44,353 nt of DNA from Desulfuromusa sp. (GTDB lineage: Bacteria > Desulfobacterota > Desulfuromonadia > Desulfuromonadales > Geopsychrobacteraceae), in contig JAKIUD010000022.1 in the NCBI GenBank assembly GCA_021647765.1, positions 1 through 44,353 of the forward strand, in the 5' to 3' direction. Position 1 is the first letter of the stretch; every line of letters begins with the position of its first letter. The notes under the pieces are model-generated. The model saw only the letters and a list, made by a program, of their open reading frames with translations. It did no database searches and was not told where the DNA came from. Made by a program: the position numbers and the translations under genes. Of the stretch, positions 1 to 8,015 are shown piece after piece.

Positions 1-1
1 C

Positions 2-592
2 CTTCATCGGGAAACCTATCGCGAAACTGATTTAGATTCATGGATATACCTCCTTGTGGAGCTATTATCCATCACAACAATGTCAGACTATGTCACATCC
101 ACCTTTGTTTGGTGGATAGAACCGAAAGTTATAGCTGATGTGCCGGAAAAAGATGTCCTGTTCCTTAACGTAGGCCAGCAGGTTGAAATCATTTCGGCAT
201 CGATCAATACGCAATCTTCTGCACCTGTATCTGGAGTTATTGAACAAATCGCGTTTTCTGCAAATAATAATACTCGGACTTATCGGACTAAAGTTGTTAT
301 TGATAATAGTTCTGGCAAACTTCGGTCGGGGATGATAGTTCGCGCAAAATTTGTCAGACAACAATTAAAGCAGGTAATTTCAATCCCTCTTTATGCAGTT
401 ATGGATCGCGATGGTGAAAAAATTGTTTTTCTCGCCGAGAACGGTCTGGCTCGAAAAGTTAATGTCATTCTAGGGAGTTCTATTGGCCAGCGGGTGGTTG
501 TTGAGCATGGCTTGTCCGTAAATCAGTCTCTTATCGTTTCAGGGCAACAGCTCTTGATAGATGGTGCAAAAATTGAAGTGGGAGAAAATTAA
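2..592 (+). CDS. RND efflux periplasmic adaptor (membrane fusion protein), C-terminal part
   Basis: This is the C-terminal part of a HlyD/MFP-type adaptor that links an inner-membrane RND permease to an outer-membrane channel. The stretch from VIADVPEKDV (about nt 131) to the stop fits the barrel and membrane-proximal domains of the family, and the permease gene follows 3 bp later. The frame is open to the left edge, so the gene should begin outside the window. The first 40 or so residues do not look like an adaptor. Another frame at nt 3-32 reads FIGKPIAKLI, which resembles the end of a lipoyl domain, and is followed by a TAG stop. A frameshift or small insertion between about 33 and 124 is therefore possible and the gene may be broken. 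Family assignment is fairly safe; integrity is not. Confidence 0.65.
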   Translation, partial: LHRETYRETDLDSWIYLLVELLSITTMSDYVTSTFVWWIEPKVIADVPEKDVLFLNVGQQVEIISASINTQSSAPVSGVIEQIAFSANNNTRTYRTKVVIDNSSGKLRSGMIVRAKFVRQQLKQVISIPLYAVMDRDGEKIVFLAENGLARKVNVILGSSIGQRVVVEHGLSVNQSLIVSGQQLLIDGAKIEVGEN

Positions 593-595
593 GCG

Positions 596-3500
596 ATGCT
601 GATTTCAAACGCATCAATTGATCGGCGTAGCACGGTTTTTGCGCTGATGCTGATCATCCTGATTGTTGGAATTTACAGCTATATTATTTTACCGCGTGAA
701 TCGACTCCCGATATTACCGTTCCATATGTTCTGGTGATCACATCCTACGAAGGGGTGACGCCGGATGACATCGAAAGTCTCATCACTTATCCGATTGAAC
801 GTAAGCTCAAAGGGCTTAAAGATGTTGAGAAGATCAGCTCAGTCAGTGCTGAGGGTTCTTCGATGATCACTATAGAATTTGTCCCTGATGTCAACATTGA
901 TAATGCCCTGCAGTGGGTTCGGGATAAGGTTGATCAGGCCAAAGGCGATTTACCTAAAGATCTGGAAAATGACCCATCTGTGCTGGAAATCAATTTGTCT
1001 GAGTTTCCAATTCTGATGGTTGCCGTTTCTGGAGATGTTGATGAAACTATCCTGAAAGCGGTCGGGGAAAAACTGGAGGAGCAGATAGAAGAAATATCCG
1101 GTGTGCTTGACGTTGTCTTGACTGGTGGCCGAGAACGCGAGATCCGGGTCGAATTTGATCCAGACCGTCTCTATGCTTATCGCATTTCACTGAATGAAAT
1201 TGTCCAGGCGATCCGGCAGGAAAATGTCAATATCCCTGGGGGAAGTATTGATATCGGACAGGGGAAATATCTGCTGCGGATCCCGGGGGAATTTTCTAAT
1301 CCGGATGAAATTGACAATCTGGTTCTGATTGAACGGGATGGGCAGGTTATTTATTTCAAAGATGTAGCCCGGGTTGTTGATTCTTTTGAAGATCGCGCCA
1401 GTTATGCGCGACTTAATGGCGATCAGAGTGTCTCTCTTGCGATTAAAAAAAGAACCGGTGCCAATATAATTGAAGTGGCCGATCGGGTTTTTGCTCTACT
1501 CGCATCTGCTGATGAACTTGTCCCAGCTGGAATTGACCTGTCGGTTACATTTAATCAATCCAAAGATATTCGCCGGATGGTTTCAGAGCTGGAAAATAAC
1601 ATTATCACCGGTCTTATTCTGGTTGTCCTGGTCTTGTTTATGTTCCTTGGCCTGCGTAATTCCCTGTTTGTCGCCATTGCAATTCCTTTTTCAATGCTTC
1701 TCACTTTTGCTGTGCTGCATTTATTGGGCATTACCCTCAACATGGTTGTGCTCTTCAGTTTAATTCTGGCGTTAGGGATGCTGGTCGATAATGCGATTGT
1801 TATCGTCGAAAATATTTATCGGCACATGCAAGATGGCTACCCTGGAGTAGAAGCTGCCAAAATAGCTGTAGCGGAAGTTGGCTGGCCGGTTATCAGCTCA
1901 ACCGCAACGACTCTCTGCGCTTTTTTTCCAATGACTTTCTGGCCAGGGATTATGGGCGAATTTATGAAATTTCTCCCGTTGACCCTGATAATCACCCTGT
2001 CGGCATCGTTATTTGTTGCTCTGGTTATTAACCCGACGATCTGTGGCCATTTTATGTCGCTGAACAGAAAAAAAAGTCATGTTAAAAAACCGCCGAGTAA
2101 AATCATCCGCTGGTACGGTATCATTCTTGAGTATGCGCTGAAGCAGAGGCTATTGGTTGTTGTTGCTTCTTTCCTGCTGTTATTTGGGATCGGTGCTGCC
2201 TATGCGGTGTTAGGTCATGGAATTGAGCTACTTCCTGACATGCAACCGAATCTTGCTTTTGTCGAAATTAAAGCTCCCGAAGGGGCAAACCTTTCTGCCA
2301 GTAATAAATTGTCTCAACAAGTCGAGGCGCTTGCTGTTGCGGAAGAGGATATTCGTTATGTCGTTGCTGAAATTGGTGTTTCTGGGAGCGATCGAGGTGG
2401 TGGTAGTGCCCAGTCAAATTTAAGTAAAATTTCTCTTGATTTCATTGATCGCCAGGATCGAAAAGAAGATTCCCGCGATGTACTCGGTAGAATCCGATCG
2501 GCGTTAGCGCCAATATCTGGCGCTGAATTCAAAGTTGAAAAGCAGAAAGAGGGGCCTCCGACAGGTCCGCCGGTAAGTGTTGAAATCAGCGGGGATAAGA
2601 TCGCGGTTCTCGATCAACTGGTCATCGAAGCTCGACGGAGAATTAAAGATGTTGCCGGCTTGGTTGATCTGAAAGACGATTTTTCCAAGGCTAAACCAGA
2701 AATCCGGATCGATGTTGATCGTGAAAAAGCGAGTTTGCTAAAGCTTTCAACCGCTCAAATTTCTGAGATGGTGAAAGCGGCAATCAGTGGGACAAAGTTG
2801 GGAGTATATCGTGATGGGGAAGACGAATACGATATTGTTGCGCGCATGCCAGCAGAACGTCGTACTTCGATTGCCGACATCAAAAACCTCCTTATTCCAG
2901 CTGCAGATGGTTCACCTGTCCCGTTATCTACCGTTGCACAGGTTGAACTGAGTGCAGGGTTTGGTTCTATTCGGCATATTGATCAGAAACGAGTTGTGAC
3001 GATCTCGGCAGAAACCTTTGGTCGTAATAGCAATGAAGTTCTTTTAGAAGTACAGGATCGCTTGTCATCCATGCAACTCCCTTCAGGCTATCAAATCAAT
3101 TATTCGGGCGAACAGGAAGAACAACAAAAAGCCGCAGCATTCTTGTCCAAAGCTTTCATCGGAGCAATTTTACTGATCATGCTGGTGCTGATCACCCAAT
3201 TTAATTCAGTTCTGCAGACCCTGATTGTCATGACCTCGGTTTTACTCTCCCTAACTGGTGTTTTTCTTGGTCTGATGATTACCGCTACTCCCTTTGGAAT
3301 CATCATGACTGGGATTGGGGTTATTTCACTTGCTGGAGTGGTTGTTAATAATGCTATTGTTCTTATCGACTATATTAATCAATTAGTTAAAGAGGGGATG
3401 GAATTAAACGGAGCGTTGATATGTGCCGGTACGGTGCGTTTTCGACCCGTGCTGCTAACCGCAACGACAACCATTCTTGGTCTTTTGCCGATGGCTATAG

Positions 3501-3691
3501 GGATAAGTTTTGATTTCAAATCTTTCAGTTGGGCAATCGGCGGTGAATCGGCCGACTGGTGGGGGCCGATGGCGGTTGCAGTTATTTTTGGATTAGCGTT
3601 TGCGACCGTTTTGACCTTGGTTGTGGTGCCGGTTTTGTACTCATTAGCCGAGTCTGCTAGAGGGAAATTCTGGCGGCAAAGGGACAACTGA
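596..3691 (+). CDS. RND family efflux transporter permease
   Basis: This 1031-residue inner-membrane pump has the usual size of AcrB-type permeases (about 1030). It begins with a membrane helix and the family's ESTPDI-type periplasmic entry. Two repeats are visible, each a large periplasmic domain plus a membrane-helix bundle. The helix-4 signature GMLVDNAIVIVEN near residue 400 has a single Asp where AcrB has two, and helix 10 carries GVVVNNAIVLIDYIN. Such pumps use the proton gradient to export drugs, solvents or metabolites through an adaptor and a TolC-like channel. The adaptor gene ends 3 bp upstream; no outer-membrane channel gene is visible. Substrate cannot be read from sequence. It appears intact. 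Confidence 0.93.
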   Translation: MLISNASIDRRSTVFALMLIILIVGIYSYIILPRESTPDITVPYVLVITSYEGVTPDDIESLITYPIERKLKGLKDVEKISSVSAEGSSMITIEFVPDVNIDNALQWVRDKVDQAKGDLPKDLENDPSVLEINLSEFPILMVAVSGDVDETILKAVGEKLEEQIEEISGVLDVVLTGGREREIRVEFDPDRLYAYRISLNEIVQAIRQENVNIPGGSIDIGQGKYLLRIPGEFSNPDEIDNLVLIERDGQVIYFKDVARVVDSFEDRASYARLNGDQSVSLAIKKRTGANIIEVADRVFALLASADELVPAGIDLSVTFNQSKDIRRMVSELENNIITGLILVVLVLFMFLGLRNSLFVAIAIPFSMLLTFAVLHLLGITLNMVVLFSLILALGMLVDNAIVIVENIYRHMQDGYPGVEAAKIAVAEVGWPVISSTATTLCAFFPMTFWPGIMGEFMKFLPLTLIITLSASLFVALVINPTICGHFMSLNRKKSHVKKPPSKIIRWYGIILEYALKQRLLVVVASFLLLFGIGAAYAVLGHGIELLPDMQPNLAFVEIKAPEGANLSASNKLSQQVEALAVAEEDIRYVVAEIGVSGSDRGGGSAQSNLSKISLDFIDRQDRKEDSRDVLGRIRSALAPISGAEFKVEKQKEGPPTGPPVSVEISGDKIAVLDQLVIEARRRIKDVAGLVDLKDDFSKAKPEIRIDVDREKASLLKLSTAQISEMVKAAISGTKLGVYRDGEDEYDIVARMPAERRTSIADIKNLLIPAADGSPVPLSTVAQVELSAGFGSIRHIDQKRVVTISAETFGRNSNEVLLEVQDRLSSMQLPSGYQINYSGEQEEQQKAAAFLSKAFIGAILLIMLVLITQFNSVLQTLIVMTSVLLSLTGVFLGLMITATPFGIIMTGIGVISLAGVVVNNAIVLIDYINQLVKEGMELNGALICAGTVRFRPVLLTATTTILGLLPMAIGISFDFKSFSWAIGGESADWWGPMAVAVIFGLAFATVLTLVVVPVLYSLAESARGKFWRQRDN

Positions 3692-3803
3692 TAATATTTC
3701 CTATTCCTGTGCACTTTGTTCTTTCATGACCCATTGTGGGGAAGGCCTAATAGATAACTCAGCGTGTTTTTATAAACATCTTTATCTAAGACTGATTTTG
3801 GTT

Positions 3804-3832
3804 TTGACAAGGGCTTTTTCTTGAGGTAGAAA
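3804..3832 (+). promoter_or_regulatory. Candidate sigma-70 promoter for the aminotransferase
   Basis: A perfect TTGACA (3804-3809) is followed after 17 bp by TAGAAA (3827-3832), a weak -10. It lies about 130 bp before the aminotransferase start in a 270-bp gap that otherwise shows no gene. A short inverted repeat, CGGGT/ACCCG at about 3876-3892, lies between it and the gene. This is a prediction from spacing only. Confidence 0.25.
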
Positions 3833-3961
3833 GAGGCAGCAGACCCTGTTTAATGTCGGGTCGCGTAATCGCTAGCCGGGTTATTTTGACCCGTGGTGCA
3901 CGGTTCTATTTTTCCTTGCACCGCACCCATCAACACTAAATATATAGAAAGGTTCACCGGT

Positions 3962-5152
3962 ATGTTCGAGAAGGTTCAAATTGCCCCGCCAGATCCTATT
4001 CTTGGTTTGACTGAAACGTTCAAGGCAGACCCTAATCCTGACAAAATCAATCTTTCCGTTGGTGTCTATAAAGATGCTACCGGCAAGACACCGATCCTGG
4101 GGACGGTAAAAGAGGCTGAACGACGTATTCTTGAACAGGAAAATACCAAAGGCTATCTGGCGATGACCGGTGAACCTGTCTACTGTACACAGGTTCAACA
4201 ACTCCTCTTTGGCGAAGGGCATGAGATCATTGAGAGCAAGCGTGCGGCAACGGCTCAATGTCCGGGAGGAACCGGGGCGTTGCGGGTGGTCGGTGATTAT
4301 CTGCATATTGTCCACCCTGGCGCCAAAATCTGGTTGAGTAATCCGACCTGGGCTAACCATGATACGATTTTCACTGCAGCCGGACTTGAATGTGAAAAAT
4401 ACGCCTACCGTGACGCCGAAACCAACGGCCTCGACTTTACTGCCATGTATGAGTCGATCAAAAAAATCCCGAAAGGTGATGTGATTCTTCTGCATGGTTG
4501 CTGTCACAATCCGACCGGTATTGATCCTACTTCTGAACAATGGTCGAAGATCGGAGACTTGCTGGCAAAACAGGGTGTTCTCCCTTTGGTTGATTTTGCT
4601 TATCAAGGACTAGCTGACGGCATAGGGGAAGACCGGGTTGGTCTGCTTGAGCTTGTCAAAAAGAGCAAGCAAATGTTTGTCTGCTCAAGTTTTTCCAAAA
4701 ACTTCGGTCTTTACCGTGAAAGAACTGGTGCATTGACCATTGTTGCTGATGATGAAAAACAGGCCAACACGGTAATGAGCCAGGTTAAACTGAGAATTCG
4801 CTACAACTATTCGAACCCACCTTCTCATGGTGGTCAGATTGTGGCTGTTGTGCTGAGTGACCCGGAACTAAAGACCCGGTGGATCGAAGAAGTTGCCGAG
4901 ATGCGCAGTCGGATCAACGCGATGCGCCACCTGTTTGTCAAAACCCTTAAGGCTAAAGGGGTAGATCAGGATTTTTCTTCCATTATCGAGCAACGTGGGA
5001 TGTTCAGCTTTTCCGGGCTGACCAAAGAACAGGTTCTCGAACTACGTGAGAAATACTCCATCTATATTGTCGATTCAGGTCGCATCAACGTTGCTGGGAT
5101 GACCCCGGATAATATGGACAGACTCTGCGAAGCAATCAAATCGGTTCTTTGA
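3962..5152 (+). CDS. aspC: Aspartate/aromatic amino acid aminotransferase (class I)
   Basis: This 396-residue PLP enzyme transfers amino groups between aspartate (or aromatic amino acids) and 2-oxoglutarate in the cytoplasm. It belongs to the AspC/TyrB subgroup, shown by the N-terminal NLSVGVYKDATGKTPIL region, HGCCHNPTG in the cofactor domain, DFAYQG, and the Schiff-base lysine in CSSFSKNFGLYRERTG. I chose ATG 3962 because the protein then opens as the family does, with MFEKVQIAPPDPILGL. An in-frame GTG at 3893 would add 23 unrelated residues. It appears monocistronic, with a strong terminator downstream. AspC and TyrB cannot be separated from sequence alone, so the symbol is provisional. 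Confidence 0.9.
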   Translation: MFEKVQIAPPDPILGLTETFKADPNPDKINLSVGVYKDATGKTPILGTVKEAERRILEQENTKGYLAMTGEPVYCTQVQQLLFGEGHEIIESKRAATAQCPGGTGALRVVGDYLHIVHPGAKIWLSNPTWANHDTIFTAAGLECEKYAYRDAETNGLDFTAMYESIKKIPKGDVILLHGCCHNPTGIDPTSEQWSKIGDLLAKQGVLPLVDFAYQGLADGIGEDRVGLLELVKKSKQMFVCSSFSKNFGLYRERTGALTIVADDEKQANTVMSQVKLRIRYNYSNPPSHGGQIVAVVLSDPELKTRWIEEVAEMRSRINAMRHLFVKTLKAKGVDQDFSSIIEQRGMFSFSGLTKEQVLELREKYSIYIVDSGRINVAGMTPDNMDRLCEAIKSVL

Positions 5153-5176
5153 TTGTTCATCCTCTGTCCTATTAAT

Positions 5177-5213
5177 CGCCCCTGACACGATTTCTGTGGC
5201 AGGGGCGTTTTTC
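5177..5213 (+). terminator. Rho-independent terminator after the aminotransferase
   Basis: The stem CGCCCCTG (5177-5184) pairs with CAGGGGCG (5200-5207) and is followed by a T run. It lies 24 bp after the aminotransferase stop and ahead of the tRNA gene. Confidence 0.8.
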
Positions 5214-5259
5214 TCTTGACGGCATATTCTATCTTTGCTAGAAAATCGATCTTATTTAT

Positions 5260-5334
5260 TGGGGCGTGGCCAAGCGGTAAGGCACCGGATTTTGATTCCG
5301 GCATTCCCAGGTTCGATCCCTGGCGCCCCAGCCA
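5260..5334 (+). tRNA. tRNA-Gln (anticodon TTG)
   Basis: A complete cloverleaf can be folded. The acceptor TGGGGCG pairs with CGCCCCA, and the anticodon stem CCGGA/TCCGG encloses the loop TTTTGAT with TTG at positions 34-36. The T arm CCAGG/CCTGG encloses TTCGATC. The discriminator is G and the 3' CCA is encoded. No duplicated 3' end or integrase is visible beside it, so it does not appear to be an integration site here. Confidence 0.95.
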
Positions 5335-5437
5335 TTTTATATAGTCACAGATCGCAAAAGGGATCGAAGCGGAGCGAGCGCTGACTTAATGTCAGAAAAG
5401 CGGACAGAAACTAGTTATCCTGAGGGGTAACGATAAG

Positions 5438-5468
5438 AAGGATGATGCCTTGGCTTCATCCTTTTTTT
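5438..5468 (+). terminator. Rho-independent terminator downstream of tRNA-Gln
   Basis: AAGGATGA (5438-5445) pairs with TCATCCTT (5456-5463) and is followed by a run of T. It probably ends the tRNA transcript. Confidence 0.75.
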
Positions 5469-5592
5469 ATTTGCATTGATCCTTGCCGATGGTAGATTGA
5501 TACATCATTAACAGTCGCTGGATTTCACATCAAGCCAGTAAGTACGATCATCTGTGACTGTATGTCCAGATACCAGCCAATTTGGAGGATCA

Positions 5593-6813
5593 ATGGAACC
5601 GATTCGCTTTGCTGACATTTTATTTATCTTTCTTACCCTGGCAATTACTTTCACAATCTTGTGGTTTGTGAAAAAAGCAAAAAGAAAACCGCAACAAACA
5701 CCGGAAGACAATCAATCCGAATCCAGTGAGTCAGTTAATCCTGAAAAGAAGGAGGATCTATCCATGCTGACTTCAAATGGTTTCTCTTTCCCAGAATTTA
5801 ATCCGGATTGCTCTTCTTTACTCTGTCGTCATTTGTCGAAACAGACCTTTGAGGAGTTGAAAAACAAGATTACGGGCAATGGATTTACTTTTTACCAGGC
5901 AATAAAATCGGGTATTGTTAATCAGGACAGCAGTGTCGGGGTTTATGCTGGTGACGCTGAATCGTATCCACTTTTTAGCCCTCTTTTCGATCCAATAATT
6001 GCCGATTATCACGGTTTTTCCAGTACGGACACACATCGAAGTGATCTGGATCCAAAAAATCTTTCTGCTGTAAATCCCGATCCCGATGGTCAATTCATTC
6101 TCTCAACCAGAATCAGAGTGGGACGTAACGTTGCAGAAATGCCGTTAGGACCCGCTGTTTCCAGAGAACAGAGAAATTCAATTGAAGTGCAGGTGTCTGA
6201 TTCTTTGCGCAATTTAAGTGGCGAATTATCCGGAACCTATTATCCCTTATTGGGGATGGACGAAACAGTTCAAAATCAATTGATTGCCGATCATTTCTTA
6301 TTCAAGGCGGGGGATCGATTTCTGGATGCAGCTGGGTTGAATCGTGACTGGCCAGAGGGGCGAGGTATTTTTCACAATCGGGAAAAAACCTTTCTGGTTT
6401 GGGTGAATGAAGAAGATCAGCTGCGGATTATTTCTATGCAGCAAGGTGGAGATATTGAAGCCGTTTTTTCTCGACTGATGAAAGCAGTCAAGGAGATAGA
6501 AAAATCGGTCGCTTTCATGTTTGATCGAAGACTCGGATATTTGACCAGTTGTCCGAGTAATCTGGGAACGGCAATGCGAGCCAGTGTACATATTCGTCTG
6601 CCTAAACTTGCTGCTGACATGGCGACATTCAAAAAAATTACCGATGCTCATCACTTGCAAATCCGCGGTATTCATGGCGAACATTCGGAAAGTGAAAGCG
6701 GTGTTTTTGACGTCAGCAACAGAAGACGTTTAGGTGTGACTGAGGTTGAGTGTGTTCAGGACATGTACAACGGGGTTGTCGCTCTCATCAGGGGAGAAAA
6801 AGAGCTCGAATAA
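5593..6813 (+). CDS. Membrane-anchored ATP:guanido phosphotransferase (arginine kinase family)
   Basis: This 406-residue protein has the complete phosphagen-kinase fold behind an N-terminal membrane helix (about residues 7-26) and a polar linker (about 27-58). Catalytic landmarks are present: STRIRVGRN (171-179), an NEED box (272-275, followed by Gln where the family usually has His), the reactive Cys in CPSNLGT (C320), GEHSE (362-366) and SNRRRLG (375-381). The family moves phosphate between ATP and a guanidino compound such as arginine, buffering ATP. I chose ATG 5593 for its GGAGG ribosome site. An in-frame start at 5554 is less likely because no Shine-Dalgarno precedes it. McsB protein-arginine kinases share this domain, but they are soluble and usually sit beside mcsA and clpC, which are absent here. 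Confidence 0.85.
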   Translation: MEPIRFADILFIFLTLAITFTILWFVKKAKRKPQQTPEDNQSESSESVNPEKKEDLSMLTSNGFSFPEFNPDCSSLLCRHLSKQTFEELKNKITGNGFTFYQAIKSGIVNQDSSVGVYAGDAESYPLFSPLFDPIIADYHGFSSTDTHRSDLDPKNLSAVNPDPDGQFILSTRIRVGRNVAEMPLGPAVSREQRNSIEVQVSDSLRNLSGELSGTYYPLLGMDETVQNQLIADHFLFKAGDRFLDAAGLNRDWPEGRGIFHNREKTFLVWVNEEDQLRIISMQQGGDIEAVFSRLMKAVKEIEKSVAFMFDRRLGYLTSCPSNLGTAMRASVHIRLPKLAADMATFKKITDAHHLQIRGIHGEHSESESGVFDVSNRRRLGVTEVECVQDMYNGVVALIRGEKELE

Positions 6814-6820
6814 ATAAATG

Positions 6821-6936
6821 GCTAAGCAAAAAAAATGTCCTGCAGGTCGCAGCGGTTTTTTCAGGGCGAAGGAATACATTGTATGCCGAGATTCTGAAAA
6901 ATACTGTAACGCAGTAGGGCGAACTATTTGCTTAGC
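6821..6936. repeat. 116-bp inverted-repeat element between convergent genes
   Basis: GCTAAGCAAA (6821-6830) is perfectly repeated in inverse as TTTGCTTAGC (6927-6936). The interior is an imperfect palindrome, with TTTTTTCAG on the left matching CTGAAAAA on the right. It occupies the whole gap between two convergent genes. It could be a bidirectional terminator or a small mobile palindrome. Confidence 0.5.
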
Positions 6937-6938
6937 TA

Positions 6939-8006
6939 TCAGGTGAAGGTCAGTTTTCTTTCCAGATCCATGGATGTTGAAACCCGTTTGGCTTCTTTCA
7001 TGGAAATCAACCCTTTATTACAGAGTTGGATCAAGTGTTGATCCATTGACTGCATCTGATATTGAGCCGCCCCTTTTTCCATATGACCCTCTATCTCATC
7101 AAGGTTCCCATCCCTGATACATGCCTGAATGGTTGTTGTTGTGCGCATAACCTCAACAACCGGAATCAGGTTTTCACCGGTTTTACCTTCGACCAGCCTT
7201 AAAGAAATAGTCGCAACCAGAATATCGGCCAACCGCTGTCGGACAATCTCTTGTGAATCAGGGGGGAAGTGTCCAATAATTCTATTAATGGTTGAAGCCG
7301 CATTTTGGGTATGCAGAGTTGAAAAGACCAAATGCCCTGTTTCTGCTGCTTTAACACAAGCATCAATTGTTTCTAAATCACGTAATTCACCAACCATGAT
7401 GACGTCTGGATCCATCCTCAACGAAGCCTTCAGAGCAGAGCCAAAATCGGCGGTATCGATCCCCACTTCACGCTGAATAATGCAGCTCTTTATCGATGTG
7501 AAAAGAAATTCGATCGGATCCTCAATGGTGATAATATTGTATGCGTATTTATCATTGATGTAATTTATCATCGATGCAAGTGTTGTTGATTTACCATTTC
7601 CAGTCGGGCCGGTGACCAAAATGAGACCGTTTGGTGCTTTCACAATTTCTGCTAAAACTGCTGGTAATTTAAGCTCCTGAAAACTGCCTATCTCAGGTGG
7701 AATAACCCGCATGACAATACCAATATTGCCGCGCTGCTTAAAAATACTGACCCGGAAACGTCCACTGTTTGCCAACGAGTAAGAGGCATCGAACTCGGTA
7801 AAATCAGCTGGCAGATCCCGTTTGTTGTTTTTCATGATAGTTGCAGCAATAAACCCGGTATCGGCAGGTGTCAAACTGGCTAACTTGGAGCGTAAAAGTT
7901 GTCCATGGGCACGGAAGAAGGGTGGACTACCAACTTCAAAGTGGACATCGGAAACTCTTTTTGCAAAGGCTATTTCCAGAATTTGATTAAGCACTTTTAT
8001 ATCCAT
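6939..8006 (-). CDS. pilT: Type IV pilus retraction ATPase, PilT/PilU family
   Basis: This 355-residue cytoplasmic hexameric ATPase powers pilus retraction for twitching, surface sensing or DNA uptake. It shows the family's order of motifs: Walker A GPTGNGKS (133-140), the Asp box TIEDPIEF, Walker B ending MVGELRD, and the His box STLHTQNA. Length matches PilT (about 345) better than GspE/PilB. The start at 8006 has AGGAG at good spacing on the minus strand. The PATAN-domain gene lies 9 bp upstream on the same strand, so both probably share one transcript. PilT and PilU paralogues cannot be fully separated here, so the symbol is provisional. Confidence 0.9.
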   Translation of the reverse strand: MDIKVLNQILEIAFAKRVSDVHFEVGSPPFFRAHGQLLRSKLASLTPADTGFIAATIMKNNKRDLPADFTEFDASYSLANSGRFRVSIFKQRGNIGIVMRVIPPEIGSFQELKLPAVLAEIVKAPNGLILVTGPTGNGKSTTLASMINYINDKYAYNIITIEDPIEFLFTSIKSCIIQREVGIDTADFGSALKASLRMDPDVIMVGELRDLETIDACVKAAETGHLVFSTLHTQNAASTINRIIGHFPPDSQEIVRQRLADILVATISLRLVEGKTGENLIPVVEVMRTTTTIQACIRDGNLDEIEGHMEKGAAQYQMQSMDQHLIQLCNKGLISMKEAKRVSTSMDLERKLTFT

Positions 8007-8015
8007 AATACACTC

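Noticed and set aside
3881..4606. A 241-codon open frame antisense to the aminotransferase
   Set aside because: It lacks any recognisable domain, while the sense frame has all class I aminotransferase motifs.
5260..5334. tRNA-Gln as an integration site for the defence island
   Set aside because: No duplicated 3' end, integrase or island genes lie beside it; ordinary chromosomal genes follow for 15 kb.
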